Both the position numbers and the translations under genes were made by a program. Shown here piece after piece: positions 44,688 through 54,265 of a stretch of DNA of 64,000 nt (position 1 is the first letter of the stretch; each line of letters starts with the position of its first letter). A model generated the notes under the pieces. That model saw only the letters and a list, made by a program, of their open reading frames with translations, made no database searches and was not told the origin of the DNA. Origin of the DNA: Oceanobacillus rekensis (GTDB lineage: Bacteria; Bacillota; Bacilli; Bacillales; Amphibacillaceae); NCBI RefSeq assembly GCF_002153375.1, contig NZ_MTBQ01000003.1:372001-436000 (forward strand), read 5' to 3'.

Positions 44688-44754
44688 TTCTTTTCTTTTT
44701 AAATTTTTGCTATAATGGTTAAAAATCCAATCCTATATTACAGGAGGTTCTCTC

Positions 44755-45267
44755 ATGAATTATGGAATTGCTATTTTTCCTTCGAAACCAATTCAAGATC
44801 AGGCAAACGCATTCAGAAAACGTTATGACCCACACTATTCCTGGATTCCGCCTCATATTACCTTAAAAGAAACATTTGAAGCGGAGGATCATAACCTGGA
44901 TGGCTTGATAACGGAACTCAAGTCGATTGCAAATGCAGTGGAGCCATTTAGGATTAATATCGATAAGGTAAGATCTTTTGCCCCGATAACAAACGCCATC
45001 TACTTTAAGGTGGAACCAATTCAGGCTCTCCTGGACTTGCATGAACGGATGCATACAGGGATATTTGAGGACAATAACAAGCATCCATATGTTCCACATA
45101 TTACGATTGCTCAGGACCTTTTAGATGATGAGTATTCGGATATATTTGGCAGATTGGAAATGGAAGAATTTCATTTTGAAGATGAAGTTGATCGGTTCCA
45201 GTTACTTTATCAACTTGATGATGGTTCATGGACGGTTTATGAAACATTTGTATTTGGAAAGGAATAA
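44755..45267 (+). CDS. yjcG: YjcG, 2H phosphoesterase (2',5'-RNA ligase-like)
   Basis: 170 residues with two HxT motifs, H34 in PPHITLKETF and H115 in VPHITIAQDL, as in the LigT/2H phosphoesterase superfamily. The sequence tracks B. subtilis YjcG (NYGIAIFPSK, RKRYDPHYSWIPPH, LLYQLDDGSWTVYETF). The physiological substrate is not established; family members act on 2',5' or cyclic phosphodiesters. AGGAGG precedes the ATG. The next gene follows within 4 bases. Confidence 0.92.
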   Translation: MNYGIAIFPSKPIQDQANAFRKRYDPHYSWIPPHITLKETFEAEDHNLDGLITELKSIANAVEPFRINIDKVRSFAPITNAIYFKVEPIQALLDLHERMHTGIFEDNNKHPYVPHITIAQDLLDDEYSDIFGRLEMEEFHFEDEVDRFQLLYQLDDGSWTVYETFVFGKE

Positions 45268-45270
45268 GTG

Positions 45271-45693
45271 ATGAACACGAAAATAGTAAACACCAGAGAA
45301 GAACTTGAACATGCATATAAAATTAGAATGAATGTATTCGTCGAGGAACAGAACGTCCCTTCAGATGAAGAACTGGACGAACATGACGCATCAGCAATAC
45401 ATTTCATTACATATGATGATGTGTTGCCGATTGCTGCTAGTCGTCTCCGTTTTGTTGATGAATATGGTAAGCTAGAGAGAATTTGTGTGCTCAAAGATTA
45501 CCGCGGTAAATCCTACGGCAAACAAATCATTCATGAGATGGAGAAAGTTATTGCAGCTAAAGGCTATAATAAGGCAAAGCTAAATGCACAGACACATGCA
45601 GAGGACTTCTACAAAAAATTAGGTTATCAAACTGTTTCCGGCGAATTTCTTGATGCAGGAATACCACATATTACAATGATTAAAGAACTGTAA
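45271..45693 (+). CDS. yjcF: YjcF, GNAT-family N-acetyltransferase
   Basis: 140 residues. The GNAT core has ASRLRFVDEYGKLERICVL and DYRGKSYGKQIIHEM (acetyl-CoA loop R/QxxGxG/A-like), and the end matches YjcF (EFLDAGIPHITM). AAGGAA favours the ATG at 45271 over the GTG at 45268. The acceptor is unknown. It is the last gene of yjcH-yjcG-yjcF. Confidence 0.9.
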   Translation: MNTKIVNTREELEHAYKIRMNVFVEEQNVPSDEELDEHDASAIHFITYDDVLPIAASRLRFVDEYGKLERICVLKDYRGKSYGKQIIHEMEKVIAAKGYNKAKLNAQTHAEDFYKKLGYQTVSGEFLDAGIPHITMIKEL

Positions 45694-45730
45694 AAGGTGC
45701 ACCCATATAAATTATGGGCGCATCTTTTTT
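45694..45730 (+). terminator. Intrinsic terminator after yjcF
   Basis: AAAGGTGCaCCCAT pairs with ATGGGcGCATCTTT around TAAATT, followed by TTTTC. Confidence 0.8.
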
Positions 45731-45816
45731 CTTGAATTAAGAGTTAACTGGATACATGGTTCTTGAAATTATGGTTACCCTAAAACTGAATGCGCTATGC
45801 AAGGGAGCTGGACTCT

Positions 45817-46527
45817 ATGTCAGGATATTTATCTATGTTTGCGGAAACGATATTTGGTTTTTTTGCCTTATTTCTTATAACTAAAGTATTGGGGAAATCA
45901 CAAATCAACCAGATTACTCCTTTCGATTTTATTTCTGCCTTATTATTAGGGGAACTTGTAGGAAATGCATTATTCGATGAGAAAGCTGGTATTCCTGAAA
46001 TTGCTTTCGTAGTCGCCGTATATGGAATACTATTGTACACTACGGAAATCATTACACAGAAATTTAAACGTACACGACATTTAATTGAAGGAAGTCCAGC
46101 AATAGTTATTTATAACGGCAAGCTAATACGCGATACAATGAAAAAAAACAAACTGGATATTAACCAACTTCAACATCTACTTCGTGCAAAAGATATATTT
46201 TCTATGGATGAAGTTGAATTTGGAATTTTTGAAGCTAATGGAACCATTTCTGTATTAAAAAAATCAGATTATCAAACACCAAACAGGAAAGAAATGAAGC
46301 TTTCGCAACATGAAGTTATTATACCGACAACGCTAGTCAATGACGGTGAGATTATTTACGATAATTTAAAAGAAAAGAACCTGACGGAGCAATGGTTGAA
46401 AGAGAAGTTGAAAGAACAGGGCTATAACCGTCTTGAAGATGTATTTTTCGTGGAATATGTAAAAAACAAAGAACTGTTGGTACATCCAATCCTTAATAGA
46501 AACCATCAAAAGTGGGATATGGAATAA
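45817..46527 (+). CDS. DUF421 membrane protein (YetF/YdfS-like)
   Basis: 236 residues. Three membrane helices in the first 85 residues include FLITKVLGKSQINQITPFDFISALLLGELVGN, the DUF421 signature region (quoted in part: GKSQINQITPFDF). A cytoplasmic part follows with SPAIVIYNGKLIRDTMKKN and VEFGIFEANGTISVLKK. Bacillus members (YetF, YdfS) have been linked to spores and germination. ATG 45817 follows AAGGGAG; the frame from 45790 has no better site. Confidence 0.85.
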   Translation: MSGYLSMFAETIFGFFALFLITKVLGKSQINQITPFDFISALLLGELVGNALFDEKAGIPEIAFVVAVYGILLYTTEIITQKFKRTRHLIEGSPAIVIYNGKLIRDTMKKNKLDINQLQHLLRAKDIFSMDEVEFGIFEANGTISVLKKSDYQTPNRKEMKLSQHEVIIPTTLVNDGEIIYDNLKEKNLTEQWLKEKLKEQGYNRLEDVFFVEYVKNKELLVHPILNRNHQKWDME

Positions 46528-46538
46528 CGACACATTAA

Positions 46539-46576
46539 AAAGACACTCATTACCATTAAAAATAGTGAGTGTCTTT
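46539..46576. terminator. Bidirectional intrinsic terminator
   Basis: AAAGACACTCA pairs with TGAGTGTCTTT around a 16-base loop, between the convergent DUF421 gene and the 87-residue gene. Confidence 0.8.
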
Positions 46577-46584
46577 ATTTACCT

Positions 46585-46848
46585 TTAGACTGAAGCACTA
46601 AAATTTCTCCCCTTACCTGTCAACATTCCAAATATATCACTTGACGCATCCCTGCTTACATTTTGGGTTGAAGTTCGGTTTAAAGCATCGTATTTTGCGG
46701 AATTTTCTTGATGCTGTTGATCCAAAATCACTTTAAATGGCGCTTCAATATAGTGCTTATTTTCCTTTTGTTGTGTGACCCTTTTATGATAATCATTATA
46801 TTGGTAATGGTCGACTGGTAATATGTATCCCAAATTCCCCACCTCCAT
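46585..46848 (-). CDS. Small conserved-looking protein, unknown
   Basis: 87 residues starting MEVGNLGYILPVDHYQYNDYH, with no signal peptide or membrane helix. The N-terminal block is aromatic- and His-rich, and the C-terminus ends FGMLTGKGRNFSASV. A ribosome binding site GGAGGTGGGG precedes the ATG. It is next to the spore coat genes, so a coat or late-sporulation role is possible but unproven. Confidence 0.6.
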   Translation of the reverse strand: MEVGNLGYILPVDHYQYNDYHKRVTQQKENKHYIEAPFKVILDQQHQENSAKYDALNRTSTQNVSRDASSDIFGMLTGKGRNFSASV

Positions 46849-47037
46849 ATTTTAGATTATTTCAAATAATATACGCTGAGTTTTATTATTTTATGTCCGT
46901 CTTTATAATCTCTATTATTCAGGTACCCCATTAACATGTATATAAAACCTCATTTTTTTTAGCACCACTATATTATATGTAGACGGCTTTTACCTGCTTC
47001 TTAAAAAGCAACAAGAACTAAAAATATACATATGCCC

Positions 47038-47066
47038 ACACCATCCAAGACATGACACATATCCTA
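47038..47066 (+). promoter_or_regulatory. Candidate sigma-K promoter of cotZ
   Basis: CATATCCTA (47058-47066) fits the sigma-K -10 pattern CATAnnnTA, with AC about 18 bases upstream (47038-47039). It is 41 bases before the coat gene, which is expected to be expressed in the mother cell. Confidence 0.45.
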
Positions 47067-47106
47067 TAAGGAAAGTAAAATCAATTTTTGAAAGGAGTTA
47101 TTTTTC

Positions 47107-47577
47107 ATGGGTTGTGGAAAAAAATTCGATACAGGTAACTGTGTAGCAGATATTTTAAAAGACATTGTAGAAGCACAAAATGATATCGTGGAAAATTGCT
47201 GTGACACGAGTTGTGACCAATCAATCAGCGACTTATTAGGTGATTCTGATAATGGTAATGGTTTAGATACAGTACCAGTAATTCTATATTGCAAAGACTG
47301 TAAACCATTTAAAGGGTTCGGTGCACCAAGATACAATGGTGGTATTGGTGAGATCGTTGCAAGCTTTATATTCAGAGTCAAAAAAGTAGACGATGATAAC
47401 TGTGCTGTTCTTGAATTACTGTTGAAAAACGGTGAGTCTTGCGGACATGAACATCTTAAAGATCCGACAGACCAAAGTACGGATGACTTAGAAGCTACTG
47501 GAATATGCATTACGGTTGATTTGGATTGCTTCTGTCATATAACTTGTCTTCCAGCTGTTAGTGCATTCAATAATTAA
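47107..47577 (+). CDS. cotZ: CotZ/CotY-family spore coat (crust) protein
   Basis: 156 residues, Cys-rich (13 Cys), starting MGCGKKFDTGNCVADILKDI, which is the CotY/CotZ family signature. VENCCDTSCDQSISDLLG and ILYCKDCKPFKGFG follow, and the C-terminus has DLDCFCHITCLPAVS. These proteins self-assemble and are cross-linked by disulfides in the outer spore layer. Length matches CotZ (about 150). AAAGGAG precedes the ATG. Confidence 0.93.
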   Translation: MGCGKKFDTGNCVADILKDIVEAQNDIVENCCDTSCDQSISDLLGDSDNGNGLDTVPVILYCKDCKPFKGFGAPRYNGGIGEIVASFIFRVKKVDDDNCAVLELLLKNGESCGHEHLKDPTDQSTDDLEATGICITVDLDCFCHITCLPAVSAFNN

Positions 47578-47586
47578 GTAAAATTA

Positions 47587-47621
47587 AAACACCATGAGGG
47601 AGACTCCCTCATGGTGTTTTA
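47587..47621. terminator. Bidirectional intrinsic terminator
   Basis: AAAACACCATGAGGGAG pairs perfectly with CTCCCTCATGGTGTTTT around one base. It serves both cotZ and the convergent cotO. Confidence 0.9.
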
Positions 47622-47623
47622 AT

Positions 47624-48103
47624 TTAAAATCCAAGTAGTTGAACATCCTTTATATCATCCATCCCAATTTGTACCGGTGTTTTTCGATTCGTCGGTTTTA
47701 AAAATACATAATTCTCCTCAAAACCAGTTACAATCCCTCGATAGCTTTTTTCACTTGTTTTAATTTCACATTTAACTTGTGGTGCAAAATCCGGGCGATT
47801 TATAAAGTAATCTATTTTTTCTGGAATATCCATCTCCTTAAAGTTTTTTCTTTTAGGTACTTCTTCCTGATCTTTGTCGTTTTGAGGTTCTTCTCGTTCT
47901 ATCTCCTTTTGAAATGATGACTTCCTTTTATTTACTTTTCTCGGTGCTGTTACAACTTCTTCATCAGCAGAATTTATCTTATCTTGCTTTGCTTTTTTCC
48001 TGCTGCTCATATAACTATGCTGCATCGGTGCCTGGGCATTACTACTATTCGCTTGATGAATATAAAGCAGCGGATCATTGGCATAACTCTTTTTTTCAGC
48101 CAT
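47624..48103 (-). CDS. cotO: Spore coat morphogenetic protein CotO
   Basis: 159 residues. The N-terminal segment DPLLYIHQ is typical of CotO. A charged, low-complexity middle follows (Lys/Glu/Arg-rich, about residues 35-95), then a compact C-terminal domain with IPEKIDYFINRPDFAPQVKC, RGIVTGFEENYVFLK and VQIGMDDIKDVQLL. It controls assembly of the outer coat. It is paired with cotZ in convergent orientation. Confidence 0.88.
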   Translation of the reverse strand: MAEKKSYANDPLLYIHQANSSNAQAPMQHSYMSSRKKAKQDKINSADEEVVTAPRKVNKRKSSFQKEIEREEPQNDKDQEEVPKRKNFKEMDIPEKIDYFINRPDFAPQVKCEIKTSEKSYRGIVTGFEENYVFLKPTNRKTPVQIGMDDIKDVQLLGF

Positions 48104-48227
48104 AGATTAAACTCCCCTTCCTTCTTTCCTCAACCCATTATATGAACCCACTAATTAAAATGTTATAAATACCCAATTTAACAACATTTATTGCTCCCCT
48201 ACTTTTTTCGTTTATCGTTCCTAAATT

Positions 48228-48262
48228 AAAAAGCATCTTCCCTACCAGGAAAGATGCTTTCA
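48228..48262 (-). terminator. Intrinsic terminator after mgtE
   Basis: AAAGCATCTT (48230-48239) pairs with AAGATGCTTT (48251-48260), CC/GG inside. T residues follow on the minus strand. Confidence 0.8.
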
Positions 48263-48272
48263 TATAAAAAGA

Positions 48273-49658
48273 TTATACTAAATATGCCATAAATGTTGTT
48301 GCGAGGCCGAAGTAAATCAAGATGGACATAATATCATTGATTGTTGTTATAAATGGCCCGGATGCTACTGCTGGGTCAATATTGAATTTGTGCATGATCA
48401 TTGGTATTAACGCTCCTGCAAGCGTCGCAACAATGAGTGAAGCCATAATGGAGAAGCCCACAAGTAAGCCTAGAAATAGATTCCCTTGCCATACATAAAT
48501 AACTACGCTTATCAGCACTCCACATATGCTACCTGTAATAAGTCCTGTAGCTGCTTCACGCAAAATTAATTTCATTTTGCCATCATTACCATAATCTCCA
48601 GTCGCAAGTCCTCTAACAGCAACCGCCAAGGCCTGTGTACCTGTATTCCCAGCCATACCTGCGATTAAAGGAATAAAGATGGCAAGAACTGCGACCTGGT
48701 TCAACGTCGCTTCGAATCGACCAATCAGACTGGCAGTGAATAGTCCCAAAAACAATAATATAATAAGCCATGGCAATCTTTTCTTTGCAGAAGTGAACGC
48801 CGTATCATTTTTTCTGTCTGTATCAGACATAGCAGCAAGTCTCGTATAATCCTCACTCGCCTCTTCTTCCATAACATCCAAAATATCATCGACAGTGATA
48901 ATTCCTAATAAATGATCTTGAAAATCCACAACAGGTAATGCAAGGAAGTCATAGTCTCTGAACATTTGTGCAACATCTTCCTGATTTTTTGCTACAGAAA
49001 CGGCAACTACCTGGGAACTCATAATCTCTTCAATTATAACGTCTTCGTCTGCAATGATTAAATCTCTAATAGAGACAACCCCAACGAGGTGTTTCTCCTC
49101 ATCCAGTGCGAATAAATAATAAATCGTTTCAGCGTTCGGTGCTTCTGTTTTGAGTAGTTGCATCGTTTCTTTTACTGTCTGATTTTTAAAGATTGCAACA
49201 TACTCAGTAGTCATAATACTACCGGCCGTTTTCTCTTCATAATGAAGTAATTGTTTAATTTCATCAGCAGCTTCTTCATCCATAATTATCAAGAAACTGG
49301 CAACTTGTTCCTTATCCAGTTCATTTAAAATATCTACTGCATCATCGGCAGGCATTTCCGAAAAGATCATCGCTGCATAACGTGGATCCATTTCGGTAAA
49401 ATAATCAGTTATATCTTCCAATTCAATATTAATCATTACTTCTGCCATTTCTTCCGGTGATAAATAACTATATATATGCTGACGGTTTACTATTTGCTGT
49501 TCTTTGAAAAACATCGCCTGATCGTATGGATGCATTTCTAGGAAATCCGATCGGAAACCCTCCATATTTTCTTCATTTAAAGATAATTGTACAGCCTGAA
49601 AATGTTCCCTGTATTTTTCTTCGTATTGTTCATCAAAACTGTCATGCTTCATTCTCAT
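48273..49658 (-). CDS. mgtE: Magnesium transporter MgtE
   Basis: 461 residues. The acidic MgtE N domain (about residues 30-135, MDPRYAAMIFSEMPADDAVDIL), two CBS domains (about 140-260, MTTEYVAIFKNQTVKETMQLL and DDILDVMEEEA), a connecting helix and five membrane helices follow. GNTGTQALAVAVRGLATGD near residue 342 and DPAVASGPFITTINDI near 435 form the pore with its Mg-binding Asp. It imports Mg2+ and is gated by the CBS region. No M-box riboswitch was found in 49659-49884. Confidence 0.95.
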   Translation of the reverse strand: MRMKHDSFDEQYEEKYREHFQAVQLSLNEENMEGFRSDFLEMHPYDQAMFFKEQQIVNRQHIYSYLSPEEMAEVMINIELEDITDYFTEMDPRYAAMIFSEMPADDAVDILNELDKEQVASFLIIMDEEAADEIKQLLHYEEKTAGSIMTTEYVAIFKNQTVKETMQLLKTEAPNAETIYYLFALDEEKHLVGVVSIRDLIIADEDVIIEEIMSSQVVAVSVAKNQEDVAQMFRDYDFLALPVVDFQDHLLGIITVDDILDVMEEEASEDYTRLAAMSDTDRKNDTAFTSAKKRLPWLIILLFLGLFTASLIGRFEATLNQVAVLAIFIPLIAGMAGNTGTQALAVAVRGLATGDYGNDGKMKLILREAATGLITGSICGVLISVVIYVWQGNLFLGLLVGFSIMASLIVATLAGALIPMIMHKFNIDPAVASGPFITTINDIMSILIYFGLATTFMAYLV

Positions 49659-49884
49659 TCCCCCGCTTTCTTCCTTCCAAAAACAAAAGATAACTCATAT
49701 ATATTTTCCCAACAAGCCCTTCTTTAAACAATTTCCTTTTCCTTAATGATTAAATCCAAATAATTTCTTATAAAATAGCGTACAATACCAATATATAGGG
49801 TATGTGAAATTCTTTTGTTTTTCTACTTGAACTATACTAAATAAAATTTTATACGATTGCAACATTGTATAAAGGAGGTATGTT

Positions 49885-50625
49885 ATGAAGATTGATGTGA
49901 TTGGGGATGTTCATGGATGCATGGATGAGCTTCATGCCCTATTTTTAAAATTGGGATATGTCCTTGAAAATGAAATCTACATACACCCTGACGGAAGAGT
50001 CCCCACCTTTGTAGGAGATATTACTGATCGTGGTCCAGATTCTTTATCTGTGGTTAGACTGGTATATCAAATGGTGATTGAACACCAGAAAGCTTACTAT
50101 GTACCTGGCAATCATTGTAATAAGTTATATCGGTTTTTCCTCGGTAATAAAGTTCTGGAGAAACATGGACTCGAAACAACTACTGCGGAATATCGCTCGT
50201 TAAATACGAGAGATCAAAAGTTTATTAGCAAGCAATTTATTACATTATATGAGCATGCCCCCCTTTACCTGCAGCTTCCCGAACTGAAAGTTATCGTTGC
50301 ACATGCGGGAATTAAGGAAAACTTAATCGGTCGTACAGATAAAAAAGTTAAAACATTTGTATTATACGGAGATATATCTGGTGAGTTTGATACAGATGGT
50401 CGTCCGATTCGCAGAGACTGGGCAAAGCATTACCAAGGAAACACTTGGATTGTTTATGGGCATACACCTGTTAAGGAACCGCGAATTGTCAACAACACCA
50501 TTAATATTGATACCGGCTGTGTATTTGGGAATAAATTAACAGCATTCCGTCTGCCAGAGAAAGAAACAGTAGCCGTTCCATCAAAACAGCCACTGCTAGA
50601 AGAGAAATTTAATGATTTTCCTTAA
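49885..50625 (+). CDS. prpE: PrpE, Ap4A-type phosphatase (YjbP)
   Basis: 246-residue metallophosphoesterase of the PPP type. [10 protein letters not shown] (residues 7-16), [19 protein letters not shown] and the C-terminal YGHTPV supply the metal and phosphate ligands. It hydrolyses diadenosine tetraphosphate and has a role in spore germination in Bacillus. AAAGGAGG precedes the ATG. Its last 17 bases overlap the end of the convergent yjbO-type gene. Confidence 0.93.
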   Translation: MKIDVIGDVHGCMDELHALFLKLGYVLENEIYIHPDGRVPTFVGDITDRGPDSLSVVRLVYQMVIEHQKAYYVPGNHCNKLYRFFLGNKVLEKHGLETTTAEYRSLNTRDQKFISKQFITLYEHAPLYLQLPELKVIVAHAGIKENLIGRTDKKVKTFVLYGDISGEFDTDGRPIRRDWAKHYQGNTWIVYGHTPVKEPRIVNNTINIDTGCVFGNKLTAFRLPEKETVAVPSKQPLLEEKFNDFP

Positions 50626-51511
50626 AGCCCATGCTCGCTGCTAAGTGCTGCAGATCCAGGGGGATTTCAGATTCAAATTCAATCCTTTGTTTTGTAATTG
50701 GATGTTCAAAGCTAAGACCACAGCAGTGTAAAGCTTGTCTCTTTATTAACCTTAACGATCCACCATACAAATCATCCCCCGCCAATGGGTGCCCAAGATA
50801 GGAAAAATGCACCCGAATTTGGTGGGTTCTTCCTGTCTCCAGTTCGATATTAACGATAGAATGATCGCCAATATTTTTCCGCTTCCAATAATGGGTAACT
50901 GCTTGTTTCCCTTTTTCATTGACTTCCCGCTCAATAATCGATCCCTTTTTTCGGGCAATTGGCTCATCGATTATCCCGGCCTCTAGTTTCAACTTACCTT
51001 CAATAATTGCAGTATACTTACGGTGTATCTTCTTTTCTTTTTGAGAAGCAGACAACAGTGAATGACTGTACCTATCTTTTGAAATTAAAACCAAACCAGA
51101 AGTATTGGCATCCAGTCTCGTGACTACATGTACTGTATACGCCCCTCTATTTTGACTTTCATAATATGCAAGCAATCCATTAGCCATTGTACCTGATACA
51201 TGGTTTGGAGAAGGCATTGTAGCCATGCCTGCAGGCTTATTCAAAACGATAACAGCATCATCTTCATAAACGATGTTCAAATTCATTTTCTCAGGTATTA
51301 GTGACACACTGACCTTTTCTTTCGGAAACTCCACTTCAAGAACATCATCTTCAGCCAAAATATACCGGACATTCTGATTACAGCCATTCACATGGATCGT
51401 TCCACCATCATGTTTGATTGCAATGATAATCCGTCTAGAAAAACCATGAATCTGTTGCAAATATTCCCGGATAATCATTCCTGAATGTTGCTTTTCAATG
51501 ACCCATTTCAT
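50609..51511 (-). CDS. yjbO: RluA-family pseudouridine synthase (YjbO)
   Basis: 300 residues. An S4-like N-terminal RNA-binding part ([17 protein letters not shown]) is followed by the catalytic domain with [14 protein letters not shown], where the Asp is the nucleophile, and [24 protein letters not shown]. It makes pseudouridine in rRNA or tRNA; which uridine is not clear. ATG 51511 follows TGAGG, and GTG 51526 is an alternative start. It lies 18 bases after the NAD kinase gene. Confidence 0.9.
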   Translation of the reverse strand: MKWVIEKQHSGMIIREYLQQIHGFSRRIIIAIKHDGGTIHVNGCNQNVRYILAEDDVLEVEFPKEKVSVSLIPEKMNLNIVYEDDAVIVLNKPAGMATMPSPNHVSGTMANGLLAYYESQNRGAYTVHVVTRLDANTSGLVLISKDRYSHSLLSASQKEKKIHRKYTAIIEGKLKLEAGIIDEPIARKKGSIIEREVNEKGKQAVTHYWKRKNIGDHSIVNIELETGRTHQIRVHFSYLGHPLAGDDLYGGSLRLIKRQALHCCGLSFEHPITKQRIEFESEIPLDLQHLAASMGFKENH

Positions 51512-51529
51512 TGTATTACGCCTCACTAT

Positions 51530-52336
51530 CTACCTGTCTTCTTCAGCTACAAACGAGTCTCGTACCCTATTCCAGAAAGGAAACTGCTTGAATCTGGCAA
51601 AACGGACTCTTTCTTGTGCCACACGGCATTGGATTGATTTTACATTTTGATAATTTTTTGTGAAATGATCGATTTGAATCAGAAAACTACTATCCACCAT
51701 AGGCTTTAGAAAACAGGTATGGTGTTTTGGCAAAATTAAGGGGGAGCCAATTGTACGGAAAATACGATTATTTATCGATGCATTTTCAGTAATTTGTATT
51801 GCTTCCAAAGATGGATGAAGAATCGCCCCGCCTAAAGCTTTATTATAGGCGGTACTTCCTGATGGTGTTGAAATACAAATACCATCACCACGGAACGTCT
51901 CAAAATGCTCACCCTTGATTTCCACGTCGAATACAACAGAAGAGCCATCAGCTGTCTTTATCATCGCTTCGTTCAATGCAAGATAGCGATCTTCTGTTCC
52001 TCCCGTCTTTGCGCGGATAATAACTTCCAGCAAAGGATATTCTACTGTCTGGAATGGTGTCTTTGCGATTTCAATAATTAATTTTTCCACTTCATCTGGG
52101 ACCCAATCCGCATAAAACCCTAAATGTCCGGTGTGCACACCTATGAAGGCCGTGGATTCTAGTCGATGTGCATATCGATGAAATGCCTCGAGGAATGTCC
52201 CATCGCCGCCAACAGATATAACAAGATCTGGGTCCTCCTTTGCATACACTAAATCAAAATCAATTAAATATTGCTTCATCGTTGCTTTAAGTTTATTGGA
52301 ACGTTCATCGCCTCTTGAAACAATTTTAAACTTCAT
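51530..52336 (-). CDS. nadF: NAD kinase (YjbN)
   Basis: 268 residues. [16 protein letters not shown] holds the GGDGT motif, LNEAMIK gives the NE/D motif, and [23 protein letters not shown] is the nucleotide-binding block. It makes NADP from NAD. Order yjbM-yjbN-yjbO is as in B. subtilis, where this paralogue is one of two NAD kinases. Confidence 0.94.
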   Translation of the reverse strand: MKFKIVSRGDERSNKLKATMKQYLIDFDLVYAKEDPDLVISVGGDGTFLEAFHRYAHRLESTAFIGVHTGHLGFYADWVPDEVEKLIIEIAKTPFQTVEYPLLEVIIRAKTGGTEDRYLALNEAMIKTADGSSVVFDVEIKGEHFETFRGDGICISTPSGSTAYNKALGGAILHPSLEAIQITENASINNRIFRTIGSPLILPKHHTCFLKPMVDSSFLIQIDHFTKNYQNVKSIQCRVAQERVRFARFKQFPFWNRVRDSFVAEEDR

Positions 52337-52394
52337 CCATAATCTCCCCTAACATTATTTCTCTTCCTATGTAAATGTTTTGTTTTAGTTTACT

Positions 52395-53006
52395 TTATTT
52401 TCGACGGAAAAACCGCCTGGCCTCTTGTATTTCGTTTCTAATCATGGACATTTCCTCATCAAGCTTAAATGCCGCCTCTGATGCGCGTTGAAGTCTGGAT
52501 TTAATTTCTGATGGGATTCTTCCTGCATATTTATAATTTAAAGAATGTTCATTCGTCGCCCAAAAATTCATTGCCAACGTGCGTATTTGTATCTCAGCCA
52601 AAATAATCTTTTTACCGTGGATTGTTTCTACCGGATATTCTATAATAATATGATAAGAACGGTATCCACTCTCTTTTTTATTAGCGATATAGTCTTTTTC
52701 TTCAACAATGGTAAAATCACTCCGACTATGCAGCATGTTCACGATTGTATAAATATCTTCAACAAATTGGCAAACAACCCGTAGCCCCGCAATATCTTGC
52801 ATTTCCGTTTGAATATTATCCATGGAAATTTTTCGTAACTCTGCCTTTTCAATAATGCTCTGAATTGGCTTCACGCGTGCCGTAACAAATTCAATTGGTG
52901 AGTGACTGGATTCAAACTCAAATTGTGATCGCATGCCCTTTAGTTTCACTTTTAATTCTTCAACAGCTTGTTTATATGGTGCAAGGATAGCATCCCAGTT
53001 CATCAT
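52395..53006 (-). CDS. yjbM: Small alarmone synthetase YjbM (SAS1/RelQ)
   Basis: 203 residues containing one RelA/SpoT synthetase domain (QDIAGLRVVCQFVEDIYTIV, DYIANKKESGYRSYHIIIEYP, EIQIRTLAMNFWATNEHSLNYKY). No hydrolase or regulatory domain is present. It makes (p)ppGpp, tetramerises and is activated allosterically by pppGpp. AAGG before the tandem ATGs at 53006/53003 points to one of these rather than 53012. Confidence 0.93.
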   Translation of the reverse strand: MMNWDAILAPYKQAVEELKVKLKGMRSQFEFESSHSPIEFVTARVKPIQSIIEKAELRKISMDNIQTEMQDIAGLRVVCQFVEDIYTIVNMLHSRSDFTIVEEKDYIANKKESGYRSYHIIIEYPVETIHGKKIILAEIQIRTLAMNFWATNEHSLNYKYAGRIPSEIKSRLQRASEAAFKLDEEMSMIRNEIQEARRFFRRK

Positions 53007-53197
53007 AATCATCCTTATTTAATTCGAATATTAGAGGTTGTTCAAAAAAATTTAAGTATAAAACTTTATTCAAATTGAACTGTTTCTATAGCCATTCCTA
53101 TTTTACCACATCAGTCCAAAATGGCTAATCTTTGCATTGACGTTAAACTTTAGCCATAATAAATAATAACCTATTTTTCACATTGGGGGTATAAAAA

Positions 53198-53770
53198 ATG
53201 ACACAAGAAATAGAAATTGAATATAAGAACATTTTAACAAAAGATGAATATGATCGATTACTTTATAGTCTTCCTTTTCCACCTTCAGGAAATAAACAAA
53301 CCAACCATTATTTTGAAACAAAAGACTTTGCACTCAAAAAAAGTGCCTGTGCACTTAGAATAAGAGAAAAAGAAGGAAAATATCAATTAACATTGAAAGA
53401 GCCGCATCCAGACGGACTTCTAGAAACACATGACTGGCTGACAGATCAAGAGGCAAACGCTTGGCTTGGCGGGAATATCGTTTTAAAGAAAAACACAGAA
53501 AAGCAGCTGCTGAAAAAGGGAATTCCAATGAAAGAACTTCTCTATTGTGGATTCTTAACAACAATACGCAGAGAAATTCCATATCAGGGTGTCCTGCTAG
53601 TGTTAGATTACAGCACTTATCATGGTCAGCAAGATTACGAATTCGAATTGGAAGCAACATCAAAACAAACAGGATTACAAATGTTTGAAAAAATACTTTC
53701 TGATCACCATATTCCAAAAAGAGAAACATCAAATAAAATTGAGAGATTTTTCTATTCCTTGAACGATTAG
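53198..53770 (+). CDS. yjbK: CYTH-domain triphosphatase-like protein YjbK
   Basis: 190 residues. The N-terminal ExExK motif is E6-x-E8-x-K10 (EIEYK), with alternating charged residues of a triphosphate tunnel downstream (ALRIREKEGKYQLTLKEPH, DYEFELEATS). The family binds inorganic or organic triphosphates; the physiological substrate of YjbK is uncertain. It is next to the alarmone synthetase gene, as in Bacillus. yjbL, between them in B. subtilis, is absent. Confidence 0.9.
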   Translation: MTQEIEIEYKNILTKDEYDRLLYSLPFPPSGNKQTNHYFETKDFALKKSACALRIREKEGKYQLTLKEPHPDGLLETHDWLTDQEANAWLGGNIVLKKNTEKQLLKKGIPMKELLYCGFLTTIRREIPYQGVLLVLDYSTYHGQQDYEFELEATSKQTGLQMFEKILSDHHIPKRETSNKIERFFYSLND

Positions 53771-53860
53771 GTATATTTGACTATTATTTCTCAATCAGAT
53801 TTGTTGCTCAGGTATCCATCCGTTGTTACAATATAAACAAACGCTCTAAGGAGAGTTGTT

Positions 53861-54247
53861 ATGGAACAGATAATTCACGGAACAATTTATGAGGCCATAG
53901 GCGGATTCGATACTATCGAAAAATTAGTCCAGGCTTTCTATAAACGAGTCGGAAACCATCCAAAGTTAATACCAATTTTCCCTGAAGATCTGACGGAAAC
54001 CGCTCGGAAACAAAGCCTGTTTCTAACCCAATTTTTTGGTGGCCCAAAACTATATGAAGAAGAGCGTGGTCACCCAATGATGAGAAGGCGGCATTTGCCT
54101 TTTGAAATTACACCATCAAGAAGAGATGCCTGGCTTGCATGTATGGCAGAAGCATTAGAGGAAGCAGAAATAAATGAACCCTACCGAACAGCTATATTTG
54201 AAAAATTAACCTTGACCGCAAACCACATGATGAACACGCCGGAATAA
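53861..54247 (+). CDS. yjbI: Truncated hemoglobin YjbI (group II)
   Basis: 128 residues. The short 2-on-2 globin has Y27 (B10), proximal H78 in RRRHLPFEIT and W91 (G8), all typical of group II trHb. FFGGPKLYEEERGHPMM is diagnostic. It binds O2 or other ligands and is linked to redox balance of the Spx system. The yjbH gene follows 18 bases later. A strong ribosome binding site (AAGGAGAG) precedes it. Confidence 0.94.
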   Translation: MEQIIHGTIYEAIGGFDTIEKLVQAFYKRVGNHPKLIPIFPEDLTETARKQSLFLTQFFGGPKLYEEERGHPMMRRRHLPFEITPSRRDAWLACMAEALEEAEINEPYRTAIFEKLTLTANHMMNTPE

Positions 54248-54265
54248 GAGAAAGGAGAGTTCGAT

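Noticed and set aside
49659-49884. M-box (Mg2+) riboswitch upstream of mgtE
   Set aside because: The conserved M-box sequences are absent from this short leader.
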